Assembly: GCA_030066855.1 (NCBI GenBank)
Contig: JASJAU010000004.1
Location: 1 to 56,358, forward strand
DNA length: 56,358 nucleotides
Origin: Paracoccaceae bacterium
GTDB taxonomy: Bacteria; Pseudomonadota; Alphaproteobacteria; Rhodobacterales; Rhodobacteraceae
Direction: 5' to 3'
The first letter of the stretch is position 1; each line of letters begins with the position of its first letter. This document shows positions 35,745 to 45,346 of this stretch, in pieces. The notes under the pieces were generated by a model, which saw nothing but the letters and a program-made list of their open reading frames with translations, had not been told where the DNA came from and did no database searches. The position numbers were made by a program, and so were the translations under genes.

Positions 35745-36419
35745 CTATTCCGCCGCGCGTTTTTCCGGGATGTGATCAGCTTCTTGTGCCGCGCGCATCG
35801 CCTCGACCTTCTCGCGCTTCTTGGCGAACTTACGCTTCAGCCGCGCCACCCGCGCCCGCTGATAGGCGTGCAGGACCGGATGGGTCAGGAAATAGGCCGC
35901 CAGCCCCGTGGCCACGCCGGGAATGATCCCGCCGACGAGGTAGGGGAAGAAGATCTGCGACCAGAAGCCCGACAGGCTGCCCCAACGCGTCGGCGCGGCG
36001 GTAAAGACCGCCATGAAGTTTCGCCAAAGTTCGACCGCTGCATCCGAAAACGCAGTGGCGATCGCGGGGAGCGGCACTGGAGGGCGGCCAAGCATCCAAG
36101 AGCCGAGTTCCATCGAAATCGCCGCAATGATCGGAAATGTGATCGGGTTTCCGAAGAATGTGGCCAGCAGCGCCGCCATGATGTTGCCGCGCATCGCCCA
36201 GGCGAGTGCCGCTGCGACCAGAAAATGCAGCCCGTAGAACGGGGTGAAACAAGTGAACACGCCCGCCGCGATCCCCCGGCTGATCTTGTGCGCAGGGTCC
36301 GGAAGCCGACGAAGACGGTGGACGACATACTGCCCCGCCCGCCGCCAGCCGCCTCTTGGATAGAAGCTGTTGGCGAGCGCCTCATAGTAGGTCCGAGGTG
36401 TCCGGCGTTTGAATACCAC
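35745..36419 (-). CDS. DUF2062 membrane protein
   Basis: A 224-residue protein with three to four hydrophobic segments. The block PHKISRGIAAGVFTCFTPFYGLHFLVAAALAWAMRGNIMAALLATFFGNPITFP is the DUF2062 signature. The tail (about 185-224) is highly charged and probably helical (KRKFAKKREKVEAMRAAQEADHIPEKRAAE). Function unknown. It lies 23 bases downstream of rsh on the same strand. Confidence 0.88.
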   Translation of the reverse strand: MVFKRRTPRTYYEALANSFYPRGGWRRAGQYVVHRLRRLPDPAHKISRGIAAGVFTCFTPFYGLHFLVAAALAWAMRGNIMAALLATFFGNPITFPIIAAISMELGSWMLGRPPVPLPAIATAFSDAAVELWRNFMAVFTAAPTRWGSLSGFWSQIFFPYLVGGIIPGVATGLAAYFLTHPVLHAYQRARVARLKRKFAKKREKVEAMRAAQEADHIPEKRAAE

Positions 36420-36442
36420 TCGTCTATACCCGTCCGGTTTGC

Positions 36443-38563
36443 CTAAGGCTTACGCTCAAGATCCCTGTGCCGATCAATCGCCGCAACGTCGCCTTCGGCC
36501 TCAAGCGCGAGCATCAGCGCATGCAGATGCTCAACGTCCCTGAGATCGACGTCAACAATAAGACGATAAAAGTCCGGTTTTCGTTCAATGAAAACCAGAT
36601 CCGAGATATTGGCCTGTTGTTCTCCGATAAGGGTGCAAATCCGCCCCAACACGCCGCTGTCGTTCGCGATGGTCAGATCAAGGCTGACGGTATGCACCGC
36701 CGGATGCCGCCCCTCCTGCCAGTGCAGGTCGACCCAGCGGCCCGACTGGTCCTCGAACTCGGCCAGCGCCTCGCAATCGATGGCGTGAATCATTACGCCC
36801 TTTCCGCGATAGCTGATGCCGACGATCCGCTCGCCCGGCACCGGCTGGCAGCAGGCGGCGCGGCGGAAAGTCTGGCTGGGCTTCAGGCCGACGACGGCCC
36901 GGGCCGCGTCGATTTCGTCGCCCGGCGTCTTCGCGAGCTCAGGGTAGAGCGTCTGTATGACCTCCCGCGCTGTCAGCTCCGCAGACCCGATCCTGGCGAG
37001 AAGCGTCTGGCTGTCATCCAACCCAAGCTGGCGGGCGGCGGTTGAAAGCGCCTTCTCCGTCGGACGCTTGCCGATCTGATCGAAGGCCACGCGCGCCAGC
37101 TCGCGCCCGAGCTTGATGAAGCGCTCTCGGTCCTCCTCGCGCAGGCTCCGGCGAATGGCGGCCTTGGCGCGACCGGTGGCGACGATGTCGATCCACGTCG
37201 CCTGCGGGCGCTGTCCTTCCGCTGTCATGATTTCGACCGACTGACCGTTTTTGAGCCGCGTCCAAAGCGGCACGCGCACCGCGTCCACCTTGGCGCCGAC
37301 GCAGGAATCGCCGATCCGTGTGTGGATGGCGTAGGCGAAATCCAAAGGCGTCGCGCCGCGCGGGAGCTTCACCACATCGCCCTTAGGCGTGAAGCAGAAA
37401 ACCTGGTCGGCGTACATTTCCAGCTTCACAGCCTCGAGGAACTCGTCGTGATCGTCCTCGCTGTCGAAGCGCTCGGTCAGCGACGCGATCCATTGCGCGG
37501 GGTCGACTGCGAAGGGGTTCTCGGCCCGCACGCCGTCGCGATAGGCCCAGTGCGCGGCCACGCCGGCCTCCGCGACCTCGTGCATTTCGCGCGTGCGGAT
37601 CTGGGTCTCGACCCGCCGCCCGTCCCGGCCCGAGACGGTGGTGTGGATCGACCGGTAACCGTTCGATTTCGGCTGTGAGATGTAGTCCTTGAACCGACCC
37701 GGCACCGCGCGCCAGCGCTGATGCACCGCGCCCAGCGCGCCGTAACAATCCTGCTCGCTGCGCACGATGATGCGGAAGCCGTAGATATCGGAGAGGCGGG
37801 AAAACCCGATCTCCTTCTCCTGCATCTTCCGCCAGATTGAATAGGGCTTCTTGGCGCGGCCCAGCACCTCGGCCTGGATGCCCGCCTTGTCGAGCTCAAG
37901 CTCCATGTCCGAGGTGATCTTTTGAATCACGTCGCCGGTCTCACGCTGGAGGGTGATGAAACGGCGGATGATCGAGTTCCGCGCTTCCGGGTTCAACACG
38001 CGAAAGGCGAGATCCTCCAGCTCCTCGCGCATCCAGTGCATACCCATCCGGCCCGCGAGCGGCGCGTAGATGTCCATCGTCTCGCGGGCTTTCTGATGCT
38101 GCTTCTCGGGCTTCATCGACCGGATCGTGCGCATGTTGTGCAGACGGTCGGCCAACTTGACGAGGATGACGCGCAAGTCCTTTGACATCGCCATGAAGAG
38201 CTTGCGGAAGTTCTCGGCCTGTTTGGTCTCGCTCGAGGAAAGCTGGAGGTTGGTCAGCTTGGTGACCCCGTCCACCAATTCGGCGATCTCTTTGCCGAAC
38301 CGCTTCTCGACCTCGGAATAGGTCGAACGGGTGTCTTCGATCGTGTCGTGCAAGAGCGCCGTGACGATCGTCGCGTCATCCAGATGCTGCTCGGTCAGGA
38401 TCGCCGCCACGGCGACGGGATGCGTGAAGTAGGGCTCGCCGGAATGGCGCAACTGACCGTCATGCATCTCGTGCCCGTAGTCATAGGCGCGCGAGATCAG
38501 GTCGGCATTGGCCTTTGGATTGTAGTTCTCGACGAGTGCGATCAGGTCATCGGAGACGATCAT
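36443..38563 (-). CDS. rsh: Bifunctional (p)ppGpp synthetase/hydrolase (RelA/SpoT homologue)
   Basis: A 706-residue stringent-response enzyme. Order: HD hydrolase (YFTHPVAVAAILTEQ; LLHDTIEDT), synthetase (GRFKDYISQPKSNGYRSIHTTV), TGS (FCFTPKGDVVKLPRGATPLDFAYAIHT), a zinc-finger/RIS region with CCQPVPGERIVG, and an ACT domain at the C-terminus. The intact HD motif and the RFKD signature indicate a bifunctional enzyme. ATG at 38563 is used; an in-frame GTG at 38572 also exists. It follows rpoZ by 30 bases, the usual rpoZ-spoT arrangement. Confidence 0.95.
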   Translation of the reverse strand: MIVSDDLIALVENYNPKANADLISRAYDYGHEMHDGQLRHSGEPYFTHPVAVAAILTEQHLDDATIVTALLHDTIEDTRSTYSEVEKRFGKEIAELVDGVTKLTNLQLSSSETKQAENFRKLFMAMSKDLRVILVKLADRLHNMRTIRSMKPEKQHQKARETMDIYAPLAGRMGMHWMREELEDLAFRVLNPEARNSIIRRFITLQRETGDVIQKITSDMELELDKAGIQAEVLGRAKKPYSIWRKMQEKEIGFSRLSDIYGFRIIVRSEQDCYGALGAVHQRWRAVPGRFKDYISQPKSNGYRSIHTTVSGRDGRRVETQIRTREMHEVAEAGVAAHWAYRDGVRAENPFAVDPAQWIASLTERFDSEDDHDEFLEAVKLEMYADQVFCFTPKGDVVKLPRGATPLDFAYAIHTRIGDSCVGAKVDAVRVPLWTRLKNGQSVEIMTAEGQRPQATWIDIVATGRAKAAIRRSLREEDRERFIKLGRELARVAFDQIGKRPTEKALSTAARQLGLDDSQTLLARIGSAELTAREVIQTLYPELAKTPGDEIDAARAVVGLKPSQTFRRAACCQPVPGERIVGISYRGKGVMIHAIDCEALAEFEDQSGRWVDLHWQEGRHPAVHTVSLDLTIANDSGVLGRICTLIGEQQANISDLVFIERKPDFYRLIVDVDLRDVEHLHALMLALEAEGDVAAIDRHRDLERKP

Positions 38564-38593
38564 CCGGCCCACCCCCGGCGCGGACGCGCCCGA

Positions 38594-38947
38594 TCAGGGC
38601 TGGCGCTGCGCTTCCATCAGGGCGCGGAGGAGCTTCTCCTCGCTCATGTCGTCCTCGGCGGGTTTGTCCGCTTCGGCGCCCATGAGAAGCGCCATCGCGT
38701 CTTCTTCCGGCTCGTCGACCTCGATCTGGGTCTGAAGCGACTCGATCATCCGCTCGCGAAGGTCTTCGGCCTGCTGGGTCTCTTCGGCGATCTCACGCAG
38801 ACTCACGACCGGGTTCTTGTCGTTGTCGCGGTCCACCGTCAGCGACGCGCCTTCGGAGATCTCACGCGCCCGATGCGCGGCGAGCATCACGAGCTCGAAG
38901 CGGTTCGGTACCTTGTCAACGCAGTCTTCAACCGTCACGCGGGCCAT
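38594..38947 (-). CDS. rpoZ: RNA polymerase omega subunit
   Basis: A 117-residue subunit that stabilises beta-prime and is one of the ppGpp binding sites in E. coli. The N-terminus [30 protein letters not shown] is the family signature. The C-terminal half is acidic ([16 protein letters not shown]). The ATG at 38947 begins the family sequence; an ATG 12 bases upstream is in frame. rsh follows in the same transcript. Confidence 0.96.
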   Translation of the reverse strand: MARVTVEDCVDKVPNRFELVMLAAHRAREISEGASLTVDRDNDKNPVVSLREIAEETQQAEDLRERMIESLQTQIEVDEPEEDAMALLMGAEADKPAEDDMSEEKLLRALMEAQRQP

Positions 38948-39285
38948 GGGGCTCTCCATTGGAGTGAAGTCAGATCGGGTAACTATGCCTTGCGACCCGC
39001 AAAGACAAGGGGATTCTGGGGCTTCAACAGCGCTCGCGTAGCGGAGCGTTTTGTTCGTGACGTTGCGTCACAAACGGACCTCGAGAAACTGCAAACCGCC
39101 TCCTGAACGGGTAAATCCCCGCAGTCACGCATTTCTGAACGCCTTGCCGGACTTGTCCGCGATCAAATACATAGTTGCACACGTATATGAAAACGTAGTT
39201 AGTACCGCGGCGCGTCGGCAGCCAAGGCCACACACACTCACGGACAGCCGAGCGCCACGAACAAAAATATCGGGAAGGACATATT
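38948..39285. other. Intergenic region between rpoZ and the NYN gene, 338 bases
   Basis: The divergent gap holds no convincing coding frame; the one open frame on the minus strand (39024-39233) has no family-like features. It contains a GTGACG-TTG-CGTCAC palindrome (39057-39071) and, immediately before it, an imperfect hairpin CGCT...AGCG followed by TTTTGTT (39031-39055). The part from about 39160 to 39220 is A/T richer than the surroundings and probably holds the NYN-gene promoter, but no clear -35/-10 pair was identified. Confidence 0.5.
39057..39071. promoter_or_regulatory. 15-bp palindrome upstream of the NYN-domain gene
   Basis: GTGACG-TTG-CGTCAC is a perfect inverted repeat with 6-bp arms in the rpoZ/NYN divergent gap, extended loosely by TTTGT and ACAAA on the outside. 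It could be an operator for either gene; its position 110 bases from the rpoZ start and 215 bases from the NYN start does not decide which. Confidence 0.3.
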
Positions 39286-39834
39286 ATGTTCTATCGGGAC
39301 GAACGGCTCGCGCTGTTCATTGATGGCGCTAATTTGTACGCCGCTGCGAAGGCCCTCGGGTTTGACATCGACTACAAGCTTCTGCGTCAGGAGTTCATGC
39401 GGCGTGGAAAACTGCTCCGCGCTTTCTACTATACGGCGCTTCTGGAGAACGACGAGTACTCGCCGATCCGGCCGCTGGTCGACTGGCTCCACTACAACGG
39501 CTTCTCCATGGTCACCAAACCGGCCAAGGAGTTCACCGACAGTATGGGGCGGCGCAAGGTCAAAGGGAACATGGACATCGAGCTGGCTGTAGACGCCATG
39601 GAGCTCGCGCCGCATGTAGACCACATTGTGCTTTTCTCGGGCGACGGCGATTTCCGCCCGCTGGTCGAGAGCCTGCAGCGCCAGGGCGTGCGCGTGTCGG
39701 TCGTGTCGACCATCCGCAGCCAGCCACCGATGATCGCTGACGAGCTGCGCCGCCAGGCCGACAACTTCATCGAACTCGATGAGTTGAAAGAGGTTATCGG
39801 GCGCCCGCCGCGCGATCCCAAAGAAGACGATTAA
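39286..39834 (+). CDS. NYN-domain (LabA-like) protein
   Basis: A 182-residue protein with a PIN-like NYN fold, a probable ribonuclease. Acidic metal-binding residues appear in LALFIDGANLYAAAKALG, KGNMDIELAVDAMEL and LFSGDGDFRPLVESLQRQG, the order seen in the LabA/DUF88 group. Cellular role unknown. It ends about 50 bases before ispH in the same direction. Confidence 0.88.
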   Translation: MFYRDERLALFIDGANLYAAAKALGFDIDYKLLRQEFMRRGKLLRAFYYTALLENDEYSPIRPLVDWLHYNGFSMVTKPAKEFTDSMGRRKVKGNMDIELAVDAMELAPHVDHIVLFSGDGDFRPLVESLQRQGVRVSVVSTIRSQPPMIADELRRQADNFIELDELKEVIGRPPRDPKEDD

Positions 39835-39885
39835 GGGCGCTCCAAGGCTGGACGCCTCTTCCCTCAGGCCTTAGGTCTGAGAGCT

Positions 39886-40836
39886 ATGACGAAGCCCGGT
39901 CTCACCCTCTATCTCGCCGCGCCGCGCGGGTTCTGCGCGGGCGTGGACCGCGCGATCAAGATCGTTGACATGGCGCTCGAGAAATGGGGCGCGCCGGTCT
40001 ATGTGCGCCACGAGATCGTTCACAACAAATTCGTCGTCGACGGGCTGCGCGACAAGGGCGCGGTCTTTGTAGAAGAGCTGGACGAGTGCCCTATCGACCG
40101 GCCGGTAATCTTCTCCGCTCACGGCGTGCCCAAAGCAGTGCCGGCGGAGGCGGCGCGGCGCGAGATGCTTTTTGTCGACGCAACCTGCCCGCTGGTTTCC
40201 AAGGTTCATATCGAGGCCGAGCGGCATCACAACAACGGCCTTCAGATGGTGATGATCGGCCACGAGGGACACCCGGAAACCCTCGGCACCATGGGTCAGC
40301 TGCCCGAGGGCGAGGTCATTCTCGTGGAGACAGTCGAAGACGTGGCGAAGATCACGCCGCGCGATCCCAAGAGGCTTGCCTTCATCACGCAGACCACGCT
40401 CAGCGTGGACGACACCGCCGATATCGTCACCGCGTTGCAGGAGCGTTTCCCGGCCATCGTCGGGCCGCACAAGGAAGACATCTGCTACGCCACGACAAAC
40501 CGGCAGTTGGCGGTCAAAGAGGTCGCACCGAAGATCGACGCGCTGCTGGTCATCGGCGCGCCAAATTCCTCAAACTCCAAAAGGCTGGTCGAGGTCGGGC
40601 GCGCGGCGGGCTGCGATTACGCTCAGCTCGTCCAGCGTTCGACGGACATCGACTGGCGGGCGCTCGAGGGTATCCGCAGCGTCGGCGTGACGGCGGGCGC
40701 GAGCGCGCCTGAGGTGCTTGTAAACGAGGTAATCGACGCCTTCCGTGACCACTTCGACGTTACCGTCAAGATTGTCGAGACCGCGGTCGAGAACGTCGAG
40801 TTCAAAGTGCCCCGCGTTTTGCGGGAGCCTGCGTGA
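39886..40836 (+). CDS. ispH: 4-hydroxy-3-methylbut-2-enyl diphosphate reductase
   Basis: A 316-residue 4Fe-4S enzyme, the last step of the MEP pathway, releasing IPP and DMAPP. The three cluster cysteines are in [22 protein letters not shown] and [10 protein letters not shown]. Other conserved parts are the His of SAHGVPK and [14 protein letters not shown]. It heads a run of five same-strand genes to rnhA at 43020. dxs and ispA are 12 kb away. Confidence 0.97.
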   Translation: MTKPGLTLYLAAPRGFCAGVDRAIKIVDMALEKWGAPVYVRHEIVHNKFVVDGLRDKGAVFVEELDECPIDRPVIFSAHGVPKAVPAEAARREMLFVDATCPLVSKVHIEAERHHNNGLQMVMIGHEGHPETLGTMGQLPEGEVILVETVEDVAKITPRDPKRLAFITQTTLSVDDTADIVTALQERFPAIVGPHKEDICYATTNRQLAVKEVAPKIDALLVIGAPNSSNSKRLVEVGRAAGCDYAQLVQRSTDIDWRALEGIRSVGVTAGASAPEVLVNEVIDAFRDHFDVTVKIVETAVENVEFKVPRVLREPA

Positions 40837-40879
40837 CCGCGGTCACCTTGTGCTGCCGGCCGATGAGAGACACCTGCCC

Positions 40880-41323
40880 ATGATCCCCCGCGCCGCCCTC
40901 CTCCTCGGCCTCGCCGGTCTGATCCCCTTCATTTGGGGGGCGCTGACGATCCTGTCGGCGAACCTTGGCGACTGGAGCGACGCCGCCCTGGGACGGCGCT
41001 TCACCGGTGCGACAATCGCTCTGCAGTACGGCACCGTCATTCTGGCGTTCATGTCGGGGGTGCTTTGGGGGTTCTCCACCAAGGCGGAAGGTCAGGGCGC
41101 GGCGGTCGGCTATGTTCTGTCGGTGATCCCGGCGCTCTGGGCCTTCTTCATCGCCGGGCCGGATCAGGCGGCCTGGGCGATCTACCTGATCGCCGGGTTC
41201 GTCGGGCTCTTGGGTCTGGACTGGACCTTCTGGCGGCAGGAGCTCGCGCCGGGATGGTGGATGCGCCTTCGGCTGCTCCTGACGACTGTGGTCGTCCTCT
41301 GCCTTGCGATTGTGGTGATCTGA
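40880..41323 (+). CDS. DUF3429 membrane protein
   Basis: A 147-residue integral membrane protein with about five hydrophobic segments and the DUF3429 pattern (LIPFIWGALTIL; YGTVILAFMSGVLWGF; LGLDWTFWRQELAPGWWMRLR). Function unknown. The ATG at 40880 starts the first helix. Its TGA overlaps the ATG of the methyltransferase (TGATG), so the two are translationally coupled. Confidence 0.88.
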   Translation: MIPRAALLLGLAGLIPFIWGALTILSANLGDWSDAALGRRFTGATIALQYGTVILAFMSGVLWGFSTKAEGQGAAVGYVLSVIPALWAFFIAGPDQAAWAIYLIAGFVGLLGLDWTFWRQELAPGWWMRLRLLLTTVVVLCLAIVVI

Positions 41324-41922
41324 TGCCAGATCGCGAGACGCTCGAGGTCTACGCAAGGCGGGCGGAAGATTATGCCCGGATTTTCGAATCGAGCAGGCCG
41401 GACCGGCATTTGACCGATTTCATGAAGGCGCTGCCTGAGAGCGCCGTCGTGCTCGATCTGGGCTGTGGCACCGGGCAGTCCTCGGCGCATATGCAGACGG
41501 CGGGGTTCCGGGTAGAGGCCTGGGACGCCTCGCCGGAAATGGCGGCCGTAGCGAAGGAGCGGTTCGGACTGGAGGTCACGATCGCGGCCTTTGACGCGGT
41601 GGACGCGCGCGCCAGCTATGATGGCGTCTTCGCCAACTTCTCGCTCCTCCACGCGCGGAAATCCGAGATGCCGGGCCACCTGACACGCATCTCCACCGCG
41701 CTCCGTCCAAACGGCGTTTTTCACATCGGCCTCAAGACCGGCGCGGGCGAGGCGCGAGACGATTTGGGCCGGTTCTACGCCTTTTACGAGGACGCGGAGA
41801 TAACAGGGCTTCTGGAGGACGCAGGTTTCCAGGTGATCGAGCGCAGTTTCGGCATGGACAAGGGTTTGGCCGGCAATCTCGACCCGTGGATAATCCTGCT
41901 CGCGCGGAAGACCGATGACTGA
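41323..41922 (+). CDS. Class I SAM-dependent methyltransferase
   Basis: A 199-residue small-molecule methyltransferase. SAM-binding motif VLDLGCGTGQSSAHM near residues 43-57, acidic residue in VEAWDASPEM, and the post-motif block FANFSLLHARKSEMPGHL. Substrate unknown. Translation is coupled to DUF3429, and its stop lies inside the first copy of a 21-bp tandem duplication that precedes the GST gene. Confidence 0.85.
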   Translation: MPDRETLEVYARRAEDYARIFESSRPDRHLTDFMKALPESAVVLDLGCGTGQSSAHMQTAGFRVEAWDASPEMAAVAKERFGLEVTIAAFDAVDARASYDGVFANFSLLHARKSEMPGHLTRISTALRPNGVFHIGLKTGAGEARDDLGRFYAFYEDAEITGLLEDAGFQVIERSFGMDKGLAGNLDPWIILLARKTDD

Positions 41923-41956
41923 CCTGACCCTCTAGATGACTGATCTGACCCTCTAT
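41915..41956 (+). repeat. 21-bp tandem duplication across the GST start, creating a six-codon minigene
   Basis: The 21-bp unit 41915-41935 (ATGACTGACCTGACCCTCTA + G) is repeated at 41936-41956 with two mismatches. The first copy reads MTDLTL and then TAG; the second copy is the start of the GST gene. The TAG is followed at once by the real ATG. The first copy also overlaps the methyltransferase stop. It looks like a recent local duplication that left a leader minigene. Confidence 0.85.
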
Positions 41957-42559
41957 TCGATGCCGTCGTCCGGCAACAGCTACAAGGTCCGGCTGATGCT
42001 TGCGCTGCTGGGCCGGCCCTACGCCCATGTCGGGCTGGAACATGAGACGCCGGAGATCGAAAAGGCGCATGCGGACGGCATTCTGCCGCTCGGAAAACTG
42101 CCGGTTCTGGAGCTGGCGGACAGGACGCGCATCCCTGAATCCGACGCGATCCTCGTCTATCTGACGAAGGACACGAAATGGCTGCCCGAGGATCCGAACG
42201 AGCTGGCCGAAGTCCTGGGCTGGATGTTCTGGGAGCAAAACCAGCACGAAGGCGTGATCGCCGTCCGCGCGGCGCTTTTGACCTATGAGAGCCGCGCGCA
42301 TCTGGCGACGCCGGAGCGGATGGCGGAGCTGTTGGAACGGGGTCATGCGGTCCTGTCCTTCATGGAGACGCGGTTGGCGGACCATGACTGGCTCGCGCTC
42401 GACCGACCGACGGTCGCGGACATCTGCCTTTACGCTTACACCCATTCGGCGGGCACCAAGGGCGGGTTCGACATGACCCGCTTCCCGGCCATCAACGCCT
42501 GGATCGACCGGGTGGCGGCGCTGCCCGGTCATATCCGGCTGGAGGACATCCCCGAGTGA
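41936..42559 (+). CDS. Glutathione S-transferase family protein
   Basis: A 207-residue GST-fold protein: thioredoxin-like N-domain ([42 protein letters not shown]) and helical C-domain ([21 protein letters not shown]). The usual N-terminal catalytic Ser is plausible in PSSGNSYK, as in the Yfc/Nu-type bacterial GSTs. Substrate unknown. The start is the second copy of a tandem duplication; the end overlaps rnhA (GTGA). Confidence 0.88.
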   Translation: MTDLTLYSMPSSGNSYKVRLMLALLGRPYAHVGLEHETPEIEKAHADGILPLGKLPVLELADRTRIPESDAILVYLTKDTKWLPEDPNELAEVLGWMFWEQNQHEGVIAVRAALLTYESRAHLATPERMAELLERGHAVLSFMETRLADHDWLALDRPTVADICLYAYTHSAGTKGGFDMTRFPAINAWIDRVAALPGHIRLEDIPE

Positions 42560-43020
42560 CCGATCTCTTCGCCTATACCGACGGCGCCTGTTCCGGCAAT
42601 CCCGGCCCGGGCGGCTGGGGCGCGCTTCTGATCGCGCGAAAAGGCGATGCTGTGGTCAAGGAGCGGGCGCTGAACGGCGGCGAGGCGGAAACGACAAACA
42701 ACCGGATGGAGCTTCTCGCGGCGATCAGCGCACTTGAGGCGTTGAAGACCTCTTCTGCCATCACGATCGTCACCGACAGCGCCTATGTGAAGAACGGCGT
42801 CACGGGGTGGATTCACGGCTGGAAGAGGAACGGGTGGAAAACCTCCGCCAAAAAGCCCGTGAAGAACGAAGACCTTTGGCGGCGTCTCGATGACGCGCAG
42901 GCGCGGCATGACGTGACCTGGGAGTGGGTCAAGGGCCACGCGGGGCACCCTGAGAACGAGCGCGCGGACGAGCTCGCGCGGGCAGGCATGGCGCCCTTCA
43001 AGCCGAAGAAAGACGGCTAG
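42556..43020 (+). CDS. rnhA: Ribonuclease HI
   Basis: A 154-residue enzyme that cuts RNA in RNA-DNA hybrids. The acidic catalytic tetrad is visible: Asp in [16 protein letters not shown], Glu in [11 protein letters not shown], Asp in [11 protein letters not shown], and the last Asp in NERADELAR. The GTG start overlaps the GST stop. It ends 4 bases into the end of the convergent small membrane protein gene. Confidence 0.96.
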   Translation: MTDLFAYTDGACSGNPGPGGWGALLIARKGDAVVKERALNGGEAETTNNRMELLAAISALEALKTSSAITIVTDSAYVKNGVTGWIHGWKRNGWKTSAKKPVKNEDLWRRLDDAQARHDVTWEWVKGHAGHPENERADELARAGMAPFKPKKDG

Positions 43021-43274
43021 CGGCGGTTTCGCCGCTTTCGGGCGAAGGCCTCGGAGGGGATCAGAATCAGCGCCCCGATCGCGCCGATGATCGCGTCCCA
43101 GCCGGGCGCGCCGACCGAAAGGTGGAACATCACGCGCAACATGAAGACCAAGAGCACCCCGCCAGTCGCGATGATGATCGCCTGCAGGATGCCGTGATGT
43201 GTCAGATCCCATTTCTCGGCCAGATAGGCCACGATCCCGCCGATGATCAGCGATCCCCAGAAGGCGAAGAACAT
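43017..43274 (-). CDS. Small membrane protein, GlsB/YeaQ-like layout
   Basis: An 85-residue protein with three hydrophobic segments and a basic tail ([11 protein letters not shown]). The pattern of Gly-rich helices ([43 protein letters not shown]) resembles transglycosylase-associated YeaQ/YmgE proteins in layout, but the match is weak. Function unknown. Confidence 0.6.
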   Translation of the reverse strand: MFFAFWGSLIIGGIVAYLAEKWDLTHHGILQAIIIATGGVLLVFMLRVMFHLSVGAPGWDAIIGAIGALILIPSEAFARKRRNRR

Positions 43275-43335
43275 GCGCGGTCTCCCAACCGTTTCGTCTC
43301 ACTGAGGTAGGATCGCAATGGACCGGACGAAAGGC

Positions 43336-44235
43336 CTAGCCCAGAGTCTCGGGCAGCTCGATCCCGCGCAAAACCTCTTCGGCCGGCATGGGGCGCTTTC
43401 CTTCGCGCTGCGCCTCGATCACCTCGACCGCGCCCTCGCCGCAGGCGATGCGGAACCCTTCCAAATGCGCGCCGGGCTCGCCCGCGCCGTCGGCAAGTCG
43501 CGACCGGAGGAGCTTCAGACGCTCGCCACCCGCCATCGTCCAAGCGCCCGGAAACGGCGACAGCCCCCGGATCAGCCGATCAACCTCGACCGCAGGGCGC
43601 GACCAATCGATCCGCGCCTCGGCCTTATCGATCTTGTGGGCATAGGTGACGCCCTCTTCCGGCTGGGGCACCGGCGTATTCTCCCGCAAACGGCCGAGCG
43701 CCATCCCGATCTGCTGCGCGCCCAGGCCGGCAAGCCGATCGTGAAGATCGCCGGTGGTGTCCTCCGGCCCAATCGGAATTTCTGCGCTCAGCAGAACCGG
43801 CCCGATGTCCAGCCCCTCCTCCATCCGCATGATGCAGATGCCGGTCTTGGCATCGCCCGCCATCACTGCGCGATGAATGGGCGCGGCGCCCCGCCAGCGC
43901 GGGAGAAGCGAGGCGTGGATGTTTAGGCAGCCGTGTTTGGGCGCGTCGAGGATCGGCCTTGGCAGGATCAGGCCATAGGCCACCACAACCGCGACATCGG
44001 CGCCGAGCGCGCGGAACTCTTCCTGCGCAGCCTCCGTCCTCAAGGTCTTCGGATGCCTGACGGGCACGCCCAGCATCATGGCCGCGCGGTGAACGGGCGA
44101 GACCCGCTCTTTCTTGCCGCGACCGGCAGGGCGCGGGGGCTGGGTGTAGGCGGCGGCGACTTCGTGGCCGACGCGAACCAGATGCTCCAGCGCCGGCACG
44201 CTGAAATCGGGCGTGCCCATGAAGACGATCTTCAT
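43336..44235 (-). CDS. fmt: Methionyl-tRNA formyltransferase
   Basis: A 299-residue enzyme that formylates initiator Met-tRNA. Visible: [16 protein letters not shown] at the N-terminus, the catalytic [18 protein letters not shown], and GDTKTG-like [21 protein letters not shown], then an OB-like C-domain. It is downstream of two deformylase-type genes (def, def-like), overlapping the second by 4 bases, a classic formylation/deformylation cluster. Confidence 0.96.
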   Translation of the reverse strand: MKIVFMGTPDFSVPALEHLVRVGHEVAAAYTQPPRPAGRGKKERVSPVHRAAMMLGVPVRHPKTLRTEAAQEEFRALGADVAVVVAYGLILPRPILDAPKHGCLNIHASLLPRWRGAAPIHRAVMAGDAKTGICIMRMEEGLDIGPVLLSAEIPIGPEDTTGDLHDRLAGLGAQQIGMALGRLRENTPVPQPEEGVTYAHKIDKAEARIDWSRPAVEVDRLIRGLSPFPGAWTMAGGERLKLLRSRLADGAGEPGAHLEGFRIACGEGAVEVIEAQREGKRPMPAEEVLRGIELPETLG

Positions 44236-44726
44236 TTCCCGCTTTTCCTGATCTTTTTCAGAAACATATCGCGCTTCACCCGGCTTAGGTTCTCAAAGTA
44301 CATGCGCCCGTTCAGGTGATCGATCTGGTGCTGAACGCTGGTCGACCAGAGGCCCTCGAAATCCTGACGGATGCGGTTGCCCTCTGCGTCAGTGAAAGCC
44401 ACCGTCACCTGGTTGGGCCGCGAGATTGTCGCCGAGACGCCAGGCAGGTTCGGCGAAGCCTCCTCCCATTCGAACATGTCCTCGGACGACGCGAGGATTT
44501 CGGGATCAGCGAGGCGGACGGCGCGGCCTCGCTCTTCAGAACAGTCAACGACGGCCAGCCGAAGCATCACGCCCAGTTGCGGGGCCGCCAGGCCGTAGCC
44601 CGGCATCGCCTCCACCACGTCGATCATTGCGTCCCAGATCGCGCGGACATCGTCAGTGATCTCTCCAACCGGCTCGGCCTTGGTCCTCAGCCGCTTGTCG
44701 GGCCAGGGTATGATGGCGCGGGTCAC
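44232..44726 (-). CDS. Peptide deformylase-like protein with lost catalytic residues
   Basis: A 164-residue homologue of peptide deformylase. Motif I is intact ([10 protein letters not shown], residues 43-52). In motif II the metal-ligand Cys of EGCLS is replaced (EASPNLPG, Ser91), and in motif III HEIDH has become HQIDH with Gln134 in place of the catalytic Glu. It is unlikely to deformylate peptides, although the frame is intact and not decaying. Start GTG at 44726 overlaps the def stop (GTGA). It could assist the active enzyme or bind nascent chains; this is inference. Confidence 0.88.
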   Translation of the reverse strand: MTRAIIPWPDKRLRTKAEPVGEITDDVRAIWDAMIDVVEAMPGYGLAAPQLGVMLRLAVVDCSEERGRAVRLADPEILASSEDMFEWEEASPNLPGVSATISRPNQVTVAFTDAEGNRIRQDFEGLWSTSVQHQIDHLNGRMYFENLSRVKRDMFLKKIRKSGK

Positions 44727-45244
44727 AACCGAGCCCGCTCGCGCTTGAGCTTGACCATCTTGCGGGTGATCATCTGCCGCTTGAGCGGTTTCAGATAGTC
44801 GATGAACAGCTTGCCGTGCAGGTGGTCGATCTCGTGTTGGACGCAGGTGGCCCATAGCCCGTCGAAGCGCTCTTTCTGCGCCTTGCCGTCCAGATCCATC
44901 CAGGACACCTCCACCTCGGCAGGCCGCTCGACATCGGCGTATTGGTCTGGGATCGACAGGCACCCTTCCTCGTAGACATTCGTCTCGTCCGAGGCCCAGA
45001 CGACCTCAGGATTGATCAGGACCATGGGGCGCGGGGGGGCGCCCTCCTCCTTCACGCAATCCATGACCAGAAGGCGCTTGCCCACGCCGACCTGCGGGGC
45101 GGCTAGGCCGATGCCGGGCGCGTTGTACATCGTCTCGAGCATGTCGTCGGCCAGCTTGCGCAGGTCCTTGTCCACCTCGACGACGGGGTCGGCAACGGCC
45201 TTCAGACGCGGGTCCGGGTGGATGAGGATGGATCGGATGCTCAT
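44723..45244 (-). CDS. def: Peptide deformylase
   Basis: A 173-residue iron-type metalloenzyme that removes the N-terminal formyl group from new proteins. All three motifs are complete: [10 protein letters not shown] (44-53), EGCLS with Cys95, and HEIDH with His137, Glu138 and His141. It heads a def / def-like / fmt operon on the minus strand and overlaps the degenerate paralogue by 4 bases. Confidence 0.96.
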   Translation of the reverse strand: MSIRSILIHPDPRLKAVADPVVEVDKDLRKLADDMLETMYNAPGIGLAAPQVGVGKRLLVMDCVKEEGAPPRPMVLINPEVVWASDETNVYEEGCLSIPDQYADVERPAEVEVSWMDLDGKAQKERFDGLWATCVQHEIDHLHGKLFIDYLKPLKRQMITRKMVKLKRERARL

Positions 45245-45346
45245 GCCCGTGATCTAGGCCAACACCCCATGGGCCGCAAGCGCCCGGAGGCCTTGCGGCT
45301 GCCGCATGCGGTGATAGGGTCCGCGCCGCATTCTCCGAGAGGGTTC

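Noticed and set aside
39024-39233. A 69-codon minus-strand frame in the rpoZ/NYN gap
   Set aside because: No ribosome-binding site, odd composition and no recognisable features; more likely non-coding.
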